From Niabella agricola (GTDB lineage Bacteria; Bacteroidota; Bacteroidia; Chitinophagales; Chitinophagaceae): a stretch of DNA of 64,000 nucleotides. The stretch lies in assembly GCF_021538615.1 (NCBI RefSeq), contig NZ_JAJHIZ010000003.1, forward strand, positions 2,914,001 through 2,978,000. Direction: 5' to 3'. Positions 17,600 to 27,954 of this stretch are shown piece after piece (position 1 is the first letter of the stretch; each line of letters opens with the position of its first letter). The position numbers were made by a program, and so were the translations under genes. Below the pieces are notes generated by a model, which searched no databases, was not told where the DNA came from, and saw only the letters and a list, made by a program, of their open reading frames with translations.

Positions 17600-18321
17600 T
17601 CATAATTTCCTTGTTGCCAGTTTTTTTTCTACATATTTTTTCACCTCCTTGAACCAGGTCTCCGCCATCTTTTCAGCTCCTCTGTCATTAGGATGCACTT
17701 TGTCTTCTATTGTATCATATCTCCAATCGAATGTAGCAGCCGGCCTACCAAATAAACCCCGGACCAGGTCTTCTGTAAATCATCTACTAAGGATTTTATC
17801 TTCTTATTCAATTCGGGGATATAAGAATACTTTGGCAATTTCCCGCTCTCGATGACCTGTGCAACAAAGATTGCGGCACCTGGATTAATCGCTTTTATCT
17901 TTGAGATGATAGACTTTTGTGCCTCGATTATTACAGAAATCGGTTTATCTTCAACAAAATAGTTGTGACCTGAGTGTAACAATACCACATCAGCCGGAAA
18001 CTCCCGATAGATACTATCGATTCGCTTTTCTAAAAATTCGGCGTTCTGTCCACCAAAACCTGAATGATTAAGAGTTATATCTTTCAAGGTCGTCTGCCTT
18101 GGTCCGATAAAGTTGACATTATACCCCGCTTCTTTTAGTTTTTTCCATAACGAAAAAAGATAAGATGAGGTCTTAGCCCCTCCCTCTGTAATCGAATCAC
18201 CCAATCCCATTAACGTAATGGGAGATGCTTGATTCGGTTTTCCTTCTTGCGGTAGAAGTCCCAAGGGAACCATCAACACTAAACAGATCATCATGATTTG
18301 TATATTCAACATCTTGTTCAT
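17600..18321 (-). pseudogene. SGNH/GDSL hydrolase with 3' frameshift
   Basis: The main frame (18321 to 17707, 204 codons) has a signal peptide and SGNH blocks: GLGDSITEGG (catalytic Ser), HSGFGGQ (Gly), LHSGHNYF (Asn). It then leaves the family frame at about 17745-17755. The adjacent frame holds the missing block V, FDWRYDTIEDKVHPNDRG (catalytic Asp/His), and runs to a stop at 17600-17602. A single-base indel therefore separates the catalytic His from the rest. Such secreted esterases deacetylate glycans. It follows the truncated enzyme at 18332 by 10 bp. A sequencing error is the alternative. Confidence 0.82.
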
Positions 18322-18331
18322 ATCTTTTTAT

Positions 18332-19870
18332 TTATAGCCGCAATCCTGCTTCCTTCTTCATAAACCCAAATCCATAACTGGCGGTAATCAGGTCACCTTT
18401 CGAAGAAAACAGCTGTCCCTTGTTGTTCATGATTTTTCCCTTTCGAATTTTCACTTTTCCAACCAACATATCTGAGTATTGAGAAATTTCCTTTAACGTT
18501 ACGTTCAGCTTTTCTCCGCGTTCGTTTTTCAACTCGACAACCATGAACTCTTCCTTATCGTAATCAAAATTTAGCGGAGCTTTAACCTTCACAATTACTT
18601 CAGCTCCCTCTCGCTGGAGGGAGACTTCACTATAGTAGTTGGTCAAATACGCCATACTCAGATTATATGCCGTATTGAACTGCACCCATCCCTCTGTCCA
18701 ACCTAGGTTTCCAACCTCTGGATGATTGGGGTAGTGGAAAGATTTTGGAGAGCCATCAAAAACAAAGCGAACTTTATCTAGCAGACCTATACCGCCCTTG
18801 TGCCTGCTATACCAGCCAAGATCGACACCTTCCACCTCTTCGGGGCCTTTATAAGAATAATGTCGTCCTGTTGGGTTTCGACCAAAAGCATTATCAAAAT
18901 GTGACCACGCCAAAATTTCCAATTTATCAGAAATAGGATTGTTTTTAAGAATATCCATTGCTGCAAATACCGCAGCAGGAAACCCCAGTACGTTACCCGT
19001 TTCATTCCAGCTTGGTGGTGCCCATTCATCATTACTATATTTCCGAAAGTCCCAATAGTTATCGGACCGTGATAGCATGATTTTAGCCCAATCTTCTGTT
19101 TTTTTCCGGATACCTTCAGGCGCTCTACCTGGATATTCATGTAAAAAATAAGCAAAGGCTCTCATGGTCATGTTTTCGGACATCCGCTGTCCTTTAGTTG
19201 TCATAGGATCCTCCCAGTCGATGTTTTTAATCATCCAATCCAATTGGTTATACGCCGCATGAAAGTACTTTTCCGCATCGATTTCTCCCTGTCTTTTAGC
19301 GACCTCATACATCATCAGGTTCGGTATCACAGAGTACCCTGGAGGCAGTTCTCCTTTGGTGGTCCCTAGTTTGGTTTTTAATGCCAACAAATTATGCTCA
19401 GGACTGATATCGTATTGTGTAGTCGAGTATTTTTCTACTTCTTTTTTAGTCCATTTTTTTTTGACATAGCTATATACCATATCAAAATTTTGCTGGGGTA
19501 GCCATTGTTTTAAATAAAGCCATGCGTAAAGGAAATAAGCGAGTTCAGCCTTTTGCATTTCGTGTTCCAGCTGCTGACTTATCTTCACATCTGCGTCCCA
19601 ATGGATCAATTTAACAATATCTGGAGCTTCCGGTAAATAGGGTTCCAATGCCCCCCATTTACCTTTATACGCTAAGGGAAAACTACTGTTATGCTCGTAT
19701 TGGATCGTTCTTTTCATCCGATCAAAGGCCTGTGGATTGGACAAGTATAAAGACACCATACTTTGTTGTGCCCAATTGAAAAAATCACCGTCACGCCATT
19801 CCCAGGAGAGAGACCTTATCAAATTCGTACTTCCCACATAATGCCTGGCACCTGCCATAAAATCAACCAT
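18332..19870 (-). pseudogene. Probable (alpha/alpha)6-barrel glycan-degrading enzyme, 5' truncated
   Basis: A 512-codon frame without signal peptide. The frame is open upstream of the ATG for several codons (LSYRN) before the junction with GH2 sequence, so the true start is lost. It has repeated helical pairs and the segment HFDNAFGRNPTGRHYSY, like GH9-type (alpha/alpha)6 enzymes, then WYSRHKGGIGLLD and GWVQFNTAYNLSMAYL, followed by a beta-sandwich-like tail (about 400-512). Exact family and substrate are unknown. Co-directional with the SGNH hydrolase gene, it was probably part of a glycan-degradation operon. Confidence 0.65.
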
Positions 19871-19885
19871 ATTGCGGTAACTGAG
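19871..19885. other. Recombination junction between two 5'-truncated divergent genes
   Basis: Within about 15 bp the sequence changes from the N-terminal region of the minus-strand enzyme to the interior of a GH2 gene on the plus strand (VPGDFNSQREEL). Both genes lack start, signal peptide and N-terminal residues, so a deletion or inversion has joined their interiors. Confidence 0.7.
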
Positions 19886-21425
19886 TGCCGGGAGATTTTA
19901 ATTCACAGCGGGAAGAATTAAGTTTATACGAAGGTGTAGTGTGGTATAAAAAAGACCTGCGTCTGCCGAAGAATAAAGGAAAAAGATACTTCTTGTATTT
20001 TGGTGCAGTGAACTATTTAGCTGATGTTTTTTTTAACGGAGTGAAGTTAGGATCGCATGAAGGCGGCTTTACCCCGTTTCAGTTCGAGGTTACCGATTTG
20101 CTGACCGATAGCATCAATACGATCATGGTTAAAGCGGATAACAGGCGCGTCAGGAATGGCCTGCCAGGACTGGGCTTTGATTGGTTTAATTATGGGGGCA
20201 TTACGAGGGATGTGGCGATCATAACTACCGGGCAAACGTTTATTAAGGATTATTTTATCCAGCTCAAGAAAGGCAGCGCCAACACCATTAGCGGCTGGGT
20301 TCAGCTTGATGGGAAAGCATTTCCGGTTCATCTTAGATTTTCAATACCGGAAATTAAATTTAGTCAGCAGTTAAAAACAGATGATAAAGGGTATGCTAAA
20401 ATAAATTTTAAGGCCGATCTGCAACGCTGGTCCCCACAAAACCCCAAAAGGTACCTGGTTTTGATTGAAAATGGCAACGAAAAGCTGGTAGACACGATTG
20501 GGTTTAGAACAATTGAAGTAAAAGGAACAAATGTGTGGCTCAATGGGGAAAAAATATTTCTGAAAGCAGTTAATATACACGAAGAAAACCCTTTGAAAAA
20601 ACGCCGGTGCACCAACGCAGACGATGCCGGCCTGTTGCTGTCTGCGGCAAAATCCCTTGGTTGTAATATGGTGCGCTTAGTGCATTACCCCCACAATGAA
20701 GCGATGGTAAGAACTGCCGAAAGAATGGGAATAATGGTATGGAGTGAAATACCCGTGTACCAGCACATTGATTTTTCAGACAGTACGGTTCCGCATAAAA
20801 TTACTGCCATGCAACAAGAGATGATCGCCAGGGATAAAAATCGTTGTGCTGTTATCATATGGGCACTCTCGAACGAAACCTATCCTGGTACGCCCAACCG
20901 GGATGCTACGCTGATAAACATTACAAATGCATGCCGGAATTCAGATGACACAAGGTTGATTGTACATGTGGCCAATACACAAGGATATGCCAACAATGTA
21001 ATAACGGTATGGGACTCCATTTATAATTATTCCGACCTGGTTGCTGTAAATGAATACCTTGGCTGGTATCTGCCCTGGCAGGGCAACCCCGCAAAAACAA
21101 AATGGGAAACGAAGTTTCCGGACAAACCTCTGTTCATTCAGAATTTGGTGGCGAATCCTTGTTTGGGAACAGGGCATCCGGCTCAGGCACCATGCCGGTC
21201 TGGACCGAGGAGTATCAGAAAAAGATTTACCAAGATCAAATCCGGATGTTTGAGCAGGTGCCCGGGTTATGTGGTATTGCTCCCTGGATATTGTTTGATT
21301 ATAAGTCGCCCGTGCGTATGAACCAGGTTTTTCAGAAAGGATATAACAGAAAGGGGTTGCTCTCTGAAAAGGGAAACAAAAAGATGGCTTGGTATATCAT
21401 TAATAATTATTATAAAGAAAATTAG
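19885..21425 (+). pseudogene. Glycoside hydrolase family 2 (beta-glucuronidase-like), 5' truncated and frameshifted
   Basis: The frame begins inside the GH2 sugar-binding domain (PGDFNSQREELSLYEG), with TGA just upstream. It continues through the sandwich domain to the TIM barrel, with acid/base Glu in IIWALSNET. At about 21136 one T is missing from the motif before the nucleophile (KPLFI|SEFGGES), so the frame shifts. The true C terminus follows in another frame (EFGGESLFGN, DQIRMFEQVPGLCGIAPW, SPVRMNQVFQKGYNRKGL) and ends at 21425. GH2 enzymes of this type release glucuronic acid or galactose. Two lesions make it non-functional. Confidence 0.9.
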
Positions 21426-21708
21426 CCATTGTTGTAAAAAATTTCAGAAAGTTTTTGGTGAAGAAGTTGGTTCCTCAATCAGCCTGTGTTCTATGAACAG
21501 GAAATTGAAAGTATTCGGCATATAATCGTTCGCCGTTGGCTTGTTCATTTTAAGCAGTCGCCTTTTATGGACCTGGCCTGATAATGCCCTGTAAGAAGGC
21601 AACTATTTAAAACCAGCCTGACTAAAATTTACGAAAATAAATCAGAAGGAAAGTGTGACGCATGACTTGAAACTGTCCGGGGCACAAATCATGGCCTGCA
21701 GCCAGCAT

Positions 21709-22659
21709 TCAGGGTTTAATCGGTCCGATGTATCTTTTGGCAATAATAAGGTTGGAAAATTTGATATGATGCGAGGCGCCTTCAGGGGTGGTGTCGTCGT
21801 AAAACTCGATCCAGATATAATTGAGGTTTAGTTTTTCATTTGTTCTCCAGCGAAACCCTTCAAAGGGCTGCCCGCTTCTATCGTTCATCCAGGAGTCCGC
21901 CAGCCACTTACCGGTTGGAAAACCGGCCCCCCAATGTCCCACTACCGCACCATCCTGCCAAACCTGCAACTCGCCGTTTGATGCCGATGCGGGATTGTTG
22001 AGCCGAATCATCAGCTCAACGCACATCCACTTATCCCAGGGTATCTTTTTCGATTGCGGGCTGCCGTTTATCATATCGTTGCCATAACATTTTCCACGGG
22101 CGCCGGCCCGCATATCCCCCCAGTAAAGATAGGTGTCCATGTCATCCCGCGAACCAACGGGTTCATAGGCTATGGAGATCCGCTGATCTCCAAGTCCGCA
22201 GGTGCCGGCCCGGGGATTCGGATACCGGGGGGCAGGATCATAGCCGCCGATCCAAACCGATTCATGGTGGATGTATCCTTTCGAACCGGATGGATATTTG
22301 ACGTAATATCGTAGGTACAGCACACTATCGAATCCCGGATCAAATTTCCGGAATAAATGCCCGCCCTCATTTTTTCCTCCCTGGTTGGTTATTTTAAGCG
22401 CTACACAGCCTTTGGCCGGAACATCTATACTATCGAGGCTCATTCCTTCGCTGTTGACTATATCACTGTACCGGGCCTGGATATTGGGCATCCCATCATT
22501 AAATTTTTCTGCATAAAGCACGTCGGGGTCCTGTTCAATGCCTACATCATTGGGATACTGTGCTGCAAGGGAGCTGCCTGGTTGGTGCAGGATTGGCTCT
22601 TGTAACGGTTGAAAGCCGGTCAGGATCACCAGGATGCTGGTAAGTTGTTTCACTGTCAT
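21709..22659 (-). CDS. Secreted concanavalin-like polysaccharide-lyase-type protein
   Basis: A 316-residue exported protein with an N-terminal hydrophobic signal (LTSILVILTGF). The body resembles the beta-jelly-roll fold of alginate/heparin-lyase-like proteins: LYLRYYVKYPSG, YIHHESVWIGGYDP, WDKWMCVELMIRLN, GELQVWQDGAVVG and IWIEFYDDTT. Similar proteins in Bacteroidetes and Planctomycetes bind or cut polysaccharides, but catalytic residues cannot be assigned. No operon partner is visible; it ends 280 bp from the GH2 remnant. Confidence 0.6.
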   Translation of the reverse strand: MTVKQLTSILVILTGFQPLQEPILHQPGSSLAAQYPNDVGIEQDPDVLYAEKFNDGMPNIQARYSDIVNSEGMSLDSIDVPAKGCVALKITNQGGKNEGGHLFRKFDPGFDSVLYLRYYVKYPSGSKGYIHHESVWIGGYDPAPRYPNPRAGTCGLGDQRISIAYEPVGSRDDMDTYLYWGDMRAGARGKCYGNDMINGSPQSKKIPWDKWMCVELMIRLNNPASASNGELQVWQDGAVVGHWGAGFPTGKWLADSWMNDRSGQPFEGFRWRTNEKLNLNYIWIEFYDDTTPEGASHHIKFSNLIIAKRYIGPIKP

Positions 22660-22990
22660 AAATAAGGAATAGAAACTCCAGGAGGGTTTTGTACCCGGTC
22701 AACTAAATATACATAAAATTCAGGATGGATCCTATTGTGAATAAAAATGCCAAGTGGATATATGCCGGCCGGGAAACAGGCACAATGGTTCGTTTGTGTG
22801 GCCCGCAAATTGTTACGGGTTGTGTTCTTCAAAAAGATGGAAATGGCCTCCTGACGGAATGCTTATAGACGGGGGCAATCTTTAACTGGAATATCAGCTA
22901 TTCCGCAGATTTTCCGCATTTCGTAACTGCTTATCCCGGGGGTGTTGATACCTTCGGGCACTTCTTTATCATACCTAATTTAAATTGTAG
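22660..22990. other. 331-bp divergent intergenic region
   Basis: Separates the lyase-like gene (minus) from the TonB receptor (plus) and must hold their promoters. I see no clear promoter box, palindrome or RNA motif. Confidence 0.4.
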
Positions 22991-25351
22991 ATGACTTCGA
23001 TGAAACAACCTGGAACCCGGTACCAGGTAATGCTGCTTTTGATATTACTGATAACAGGCAGCGGGGCGTGGGCACAGTGGGGAACTATAAAAGGACGCGT
23101 AACGACCAGCGATAATCAGCCGGCACCTTATGTAACCATTACGGCGGTGGGCACCAGCCGCAATGCCATTACCGATGAGGCCGGCTTTTACACCATTAGC
23201 AGAGTGCCGGAAGGGAACTATAACCTGGAAGCTTCCTTTACCGGTTACGAAACCATTACCCGGCAGGTAACCGTAATAGCTAACCTGCCGGTGATCGCCG
23301 ATTTCAGGATCACCATCTCGAACAGCCAGTTGCAGGAAGTGATTGTAACCAGTTCTAAAAACAAATTTGTATATAAATCCAGTGAATACGTGGCACGGAT
23401 GCCGCTAAAAAATCTTGAAAACCCGCAGGTGTACAACGTGGTGGGCCGGGCGCTGATACAGGAACAGGTAATCATAGAGCGTACAGACCTGTATCGTAAT
23501 ATTCCCGGATCGGTGCCTAACTTTTCAGCCGGAGGCTCGATGGGGCTGAGCATGCGGGGATTTTCTACCACCATCGGTATGAGAAACGGGATGGCCACCA
23601 GCGCCATCGTACCCCTAAACCCAGCCATACTGGAACGTATCGAATCGATCAAAGGTCCGTCGGGTACACTGTTTGGCAGCAACCGGAATGTAACGTTTGG
23701 CGGTGTGTATAATTATGTGACCAAGCGTCCTTACGAAGCCTTTGGCGGGGAGCTCAGCGTAGCCGGGGGTAGCTTTGAATTTGGCCGGATAACGGCAGAT
23801 ATCAATACCCCGGTTAATAAAGACAAAACCGCATTATTCCGTATCAATGCAGCGGCCCAGTCGGAAGGCAGCTTCCAGGACCAGGGCTTTAATAAGAACT
23901 ATACCATTGCTCCTACCTTTTCCTACCAGGTAAATGATCGCCTGAAGTTCGTGCTCGATATGGAGCTCACCCGTGGTAATTATACGGTAGTGTCTTTCGG
24001 ATTGGGCAACCTGGCTAATATTACGTCCCGCAGCTTTAAAGATCTGCCCCTGGATTATAAAAAATCCTATATCAATAACAGCATTAACGTAAACAATGGC
24101 ATCAATAATATACAGGCGCAGGTAACATATAAAATATCCGACCGGTGGAAATCGCAGACCAACTACCTGTATTCGGTAGGTTTTTATAATCACCTGTATT
24201 GGACAGCCCTGAACATGACCTCCGACTCTACCTTTAACAGGGTGGTAAGAAATCAAACACCGGAAACCTTTGGCAATATTGAAGTGCAGCAAAACTTTAC
24301 CGGTGATTTTAAAATCGGATCGGTACGCAATCGCCTGGTTGCGGGCATCGACTATAACTATAACTACAATGATCTGTACCGGGCGACGGTTAATTTCGAC
24401 GTTATGAATATCCGCCAGCCTATACGCGGCATGAGCCGGCCTGCGCTTGATTCGATGTCGGCCCGGCAGGGTTTTTCCACCACGTCTACCGTTGCAAAAA
24501 ATGCCAGCCTTTATGCATCCGATGTCGTGAACATTACCGATCAGCTGCTGGCGATGCTGAGCCTGCGGGTAGACCGCTATTCCACCAAAGGCACTTATAA
24601 TGCATTGACAGGCCTGTATACCGGGGCGTATGAGCAAACTTCACTGTCGCCGAAGTTTGGCCTGGTATACCAGCTGATTGCCAACAGGCTATCCGTATTT
24701 GGTAATTATATGAACGGGTTTGTAAACCTGGCCCCGGTAACCCAGCCCGATAATACCATCCTTGTGCTGAAACCACAGTATGGTAACCAGCTGGAGGGCG
24801 GTGTAAAGTTTGACCTGTTTAATACCAAACTGGCCGGAAGCGTCAGTATATATGATATCTGTGTTACCAATTCTACCCGTACCCAACTGGTGGACGGCAA
24901 AAATTTTACCTTCCAGGATGGTACCCAGCGTAGCCGTGGTGTGGAAGCCGAGATCATTGCCAACCCTGTGCCGGGCATGAACATTGTAGCCGGCTACGGT
25001 TTTAACGAGAACAGGTACCGTAATGCATCACCCGCGCTACAGGGAAAAAATGTGATTTTCAGCCCGAAAAATATCGGCAATCTCTGGGTGAGCTACTCCA
25101 TACCCGAGCATAAAGCCAAGGGGCTGGGCTTTGGCGCGGGTGTGAACTATGTAGGCGACTCGTGGTATGATGCGGCCAATAGCTTCAAAGTACCGGGCTA
25201 TACCTTGCTCAGTGCATCGGTTTTTTATGATGTGACCCGGTACCGTTTTGCCCTGAAAGGAAACAATTTATCGAACGAGCGCTACTGGAACAATAACGGC
25301 AGCCCGCAAAAACCGTCCAACTTTATCGCCAGTGTTTCGCTTAAGCTCTAA
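22991..25351 (+). CDS. TonB-dependent siderophore-type receptor
   Basis: A 786-residue outer-membrane receptor. It has a signal peptide (LLILLITGSGAWAQ), a carboxypeptidase-regulatory-like domain (about 33-110, IKGRVTTSDNQPAPYVTI), a plug domain (about 120-240, RGFSTTIGMRNGM and IKGPSGTLFGSN), and a 22-strand barrel to the C terminus (NFIASVSLKL). The layout matches FhuA/FpvA-like siderophore receptors. It overlaps the PepSY membrane protein gene by 20 bp, a common pairing in iron uptake, where the partner may reduce ferric siderophore. No Fur box was recognised. Ligand unknown. Confidence 0.9.
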   Translation: MTSMKQPGTRYQVMLLLILLITGSGAWAQWGTIKGRVTTSDNQPAPYVTITAVGTSRNAITDEAGFYTISRVPEGNYNLEASFTGYETITRQVTVIANLPVIADFRITISNSQLQEVIVTSSKNKFVYKSSEYVARMPLKNLENPQVYNVVGRALIQEQVIIERTDLYRNIPGSVPNFSAGGSMGLSMRGFSTTIGMRNGMATSAIVPLNPAILERIESIKGPSGTLFGSNRNVTFGGVYNYVTKRPYEAFGGELSVAGGSFEFGRITADINTPVNKDKTALFRINAAAQSEGSFQDQGFNKNYTIAPTFSYQVNDRLKFVLDMELTRGNYTVVSFGLGNLANITSRSFKDLPLDYKKSYINNSINVNNGINNIQAQVTYKISDRWKSQTNYLYSVGFYNHLYWTALNMTSDSTFNRVVRNQTPETFGNIEVQQNFTGDFKIGSVRNRLVAGIDYNYNYNDLYRATVNFDVMNIRQPIRGMSRPALDSMSARQGFSTTSTVAKNASLYASDVVNITDQLLAMLSLRVDRYSTKGTYNALTGLYTGAYEQTSLSPKFGLVYQLIANRLSVFGNYMNGFVNLAPVTQPDNTILVLKPQYGNQLEGGVKFDLFNTKLAGSVSIYDICVTNSTRTQLVDGKNFTFQDGTQRSRGVEAEIIANPVPGMNIVAGYGFNENRYRNASPALQGKNVIFSPKNIGNLWVSYSIPEHKAKGLGFGAGVNYVGDSWYDAANSFKVPGYTLLSASVFYDVTRYRFALKGNNLSNERYWNNNGSPQKPSNFIASVSLKL

Positions 25352-26495
25352 AAGCAGGTTTAAAAAGGTCATTCGATGGCTGCATCTCTGGCTCGGACTG
25401 GCGTCCGGGCTGGTGTTTTTTATTATGGGTATCACTGGGGCCATCTATTCTTTTCAGCCCGAGTTGTCCCGGCTCACCCAGCCCTATCTCAGTGTTAAGG
25501 CGGAGCAGCGGCCGTATCTTCCGGTTTCGCAGTTGCAGGTCATCGCCGCTAAAGAGCTGCCCGGAAAGCAGCCTTCACGGATCATTTATTATGCAAAGGA
25601 CCAGGCCGTAACCGTACATTTTATCCGGAGAGGAAAAGCCTCATACTATTGGGCCGTTTTCCTGAACCCGTATACCGGCGAAGTACTGAAAACCCGTGAC
25701 ATGGATACCGAATTTTTCAGGTTTATCCTGCGCGGGCATATGTATCTCTGGCTGCCCCCATCCATCGGTAAGCCGGTAGTGGCTACCTGTACCGTCATTT
25801 TTACCCTTATTGTGGTATCGGGGCTTATACTGTGGTGGCCACGCAACCGGAACGCTCGCAAAAGCAGCTACACGGTTAAATTCCGCGCCTCTCCCAAACG
25901 GCTGAATTACGACCTGCACCGGATACTGGGATTTTATGCCAGTTGGGTGCTGGTTTTTATTCTGGCTACCGGCCTGGCCTGGAGCTTTGAAACGGTAATG
26001 AAAGCCGAGTACTGGCTGTTCAGCGGCGGCCGCGGACGTCCCGCTCCTCCCAAATTTATCTCACGTAATGAGGGCAGCGAAGCAGCCGGCACAGTAATCG
26101 ATAAAATATTGTATACGGCCAGGCAAGGCTATCCCGGTATTGAACATTACCAGGTTCGCCTGCCGGATAGCGACAGTGCTGCGGTTCAGGTAATTCTATA
26201 CCTGAAAGAAGGCCGGTATGCGCCGGCCGACAACCTGTACTTTAACCAGTATACCGGCGAGCGTTTCGTGGCAAAAAACTGGGGTCTGTATGCGGCTGCC
26301 AATGCAGGGGAAAAAGCCAACCGCATGACCTATGATATCCACACCGGCGGCATTGGAGGTCTGGCCGGCCGTACCCTTGTATTTTTTACCGGACTGATCG
26401 CTGCATCGCTGCCCGTTACAGGGTTTTGTATCTGGTTGGGGAAAAGAAGGAAACGCCGGCAGCAAAAAGAATACTACAAAAAGAAGCAGGTATAA
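25332..26495 (+). CDS. PepSY-associated membrane protein
   Basis: A 387-residue inner-membrane protein starting at a GTG inside the receptor gene. It has four membrane helices: about 17-40 (GLASGLVFFIMGITGAIYSF), about 145-168, about 198-222 and about 345-368. A PepSY domain lies between the first and second helices, and there is paired His in IRWLHLWLG and NYDLHRILG that may bind haem, as in ferric reductases of this family. Coupled to the siderophore receptor, it probably helps release iron at the inner membrane. Basic C-terminal tail. Confidence 0.88.
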   Translation: MFRLSSKSRFKKVIRWLHLWLGLASGLVFFIMGITGAIYSFQPELSRLTQPYLSVKAEQRPYLPVSQLQVIAAKELPGKQPSRIIYYAKDQAVTVHFIRRGKASYYWAVFLNPYTGEVLKTRDMDTEFFRFILRGHMYLWLPPSIGKPVVATCTVIFTLIVVSGLILWWPRNRNARKSSYTVKFRASPKRLNYDLHRILGFYASWVLVFILATGLAWSFETVMKAEYWLFSGGRGRPAPPKFISRNEGSEAAGTVIDKILYTARQGYPGIEHYQVRLPDSDSAAVQVILYLKEGRYAPADNLYFNQYTGERFVAKNWGLYAAANAGEKANRMTYDIHTGGIGGLAGRTLVFFTGLIAASLPVTGFCIWLGKRRKRRQQKEYYKKKQV

Positions 26496-27260
26496 GCTGA
26501 ATATATTGTCGGAGCATCTGAGTTAACGTTCGAGCATTTCCGCAAGGCCTTACGCTGTCTATTATACGTAATCAACGCCATCGGGATTTTCGTTTACAAA
26601 TACATCACCAACCGGAACAGCATAATATTGTAAAAAGGGGTTGAACGTCGGTGCTCATATTCCGGCCAAGGTTCAATCAAAGCGTACCGGTAAGTGGTTT
26701 GTGAACTAACCTAAAAGATAATCGCCGCCCTGATCATAAATATAATTCCGAACTGATTCCTTCTTCCAGTTCCAGGGGCGCTCTTAAAATAATTTTACCG
26801 TCTTCCCTGCCGGCGCATTATAAAAAATGGCTACCGGTTATTAACGAAGCAAGGTTCAACATCAATCAGTAGTTAAAAAAACGGAATCTGTTTGCCTGGC
26901 AAGGAGTCCTCCTCTGGCGTCCCCTTTAATAAAAAAATGAAACGACCTGGTCTGTGCTGGCGCTAACGTAAAGCAATACCATTGTACCAGATATCTGTAC
27001 AATGAATTAAATTTGGCAGAGTTAATAGATTATTAATACAGCTGTATCACGGGCTACATAAACGAAGATTAGCTTTGCGGAAAAGTAAAAAAAACTGGAA
27101 TACATGATGGATTCACGCGATTAATTGCGGGACCGATTCAAAAAACTGGAATTTATTTACGCCCTGGTGCAGGGTCAACGTACTATCTATTTTGAGTAGA
27201 AAAGGTTAAGAAGAGCGATGAATATCCCAAAGTGTATTAAAACGTCCAATAATTCACAAA
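26496..27260. other. 765-bp region without a supported gene
   Basis: All frames are closed by frequent stops. Minus-strand pieces such as YYAVPVGDVFVNENPDG (about 26570-26630) look like scrambled coding remnants, but no family emerges. The promoter for the sigma-factor gene should lie at the right end. No RNA motif was recognised. Confidence 0.4.
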
Positions 27261-27887
27261 ATGGCGAAGGACGGACCAATCATCTTATTTGTGAAAGCTG
27301 CAGATTATCAACAATATAACGATAGCGATCTGATCGGACTTCTTAGGGAAGGCGACCATCTGGCGTATATGGAAATATATAACAGGTATGCCAGAAGCCT
27401 GTATGTAAAGGGCTGTAAAAAGCTGGACAGCAGGGATGATGTCAAAGACCTGCTACAAGATGTATTTGCCGCATTATGGAAGAACCGATATGCTTTGACT
27501 TTAAATACGCCACTGGCGGGTTATTTATATGCTACGTTACGCTATATGGTCATAAAACGCATTTTGCATAAGAAAGTCCAAACAACCTATTTAGAGTCGC
27601 TTAAATCTGCTACACCTATAAAACATGAAACTGCTGACAATTTAGCCCGGGAAAACGAATTGAAGCGGTTGATCGAGACCGAAATTACTTCATTACCCGA
27701 AAAGATGCAGGAAGTTTTCCGGATGAGCAGGGAACATCACCTTTCTCACCGGGAGATAGCCGTGCAGCTGGGCCTTTCAGAAGCAACGGTTAAGAAACAT
27801 GTCAATAACGCGCTGAAATCCTTACGCATTAAACTGGGGACCCTTGTACTGGCTGCCTGTATTTACCTGGGTACATATTTTTTTTGA
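27261..27887 (+). CDS. ECF RNA polymerase sigma factor, FecI-like
   Basis: A 208-residue sigma-70 family protein of the Bacteroidetes ECF type. Region 2 (about 20-95) includes LIGLLREGDHLAYMEIYNRY and DVKDLLQDVFAALWKNR; region 4 (about 130-195) includes LPEKMQEVFRMSREHHLSHREIA and an HTH LGLSEATVKKHVNNALK. A C-terminal hydrophobic stretch (TLVLAACIYLG) is typical of this subgroup. It is followed after 67 bp by its anti-sigma factor and then SusC/SusD, and should switch them on when the SusC signal domain is occupied. Confidence 0.93.
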   Translation: MAKDGPIILFVKAADYQQYNDSDLIGLLREGDHLAYMEIYNRYARSLYVKGCKKLDSRDDVKDLLQDVFAALWKNRYALTLNTPLAGYLYATLRYMVIKRILHKKVQTTYLESLKSATPIKHETADNLARENELKRLIETEITSLPEKMQEVFRMSREHHLSHREIAVQLGLSEATVKKHVNNALKSLRIKLGTLVLAACIYLGTYFF

Positions 27888-27954
27888 ATTGGTACTACGC
27901 CCATCGGTATATTAACGGTACTATACTTAAGTACACGGTAATATTTTGACAAGT

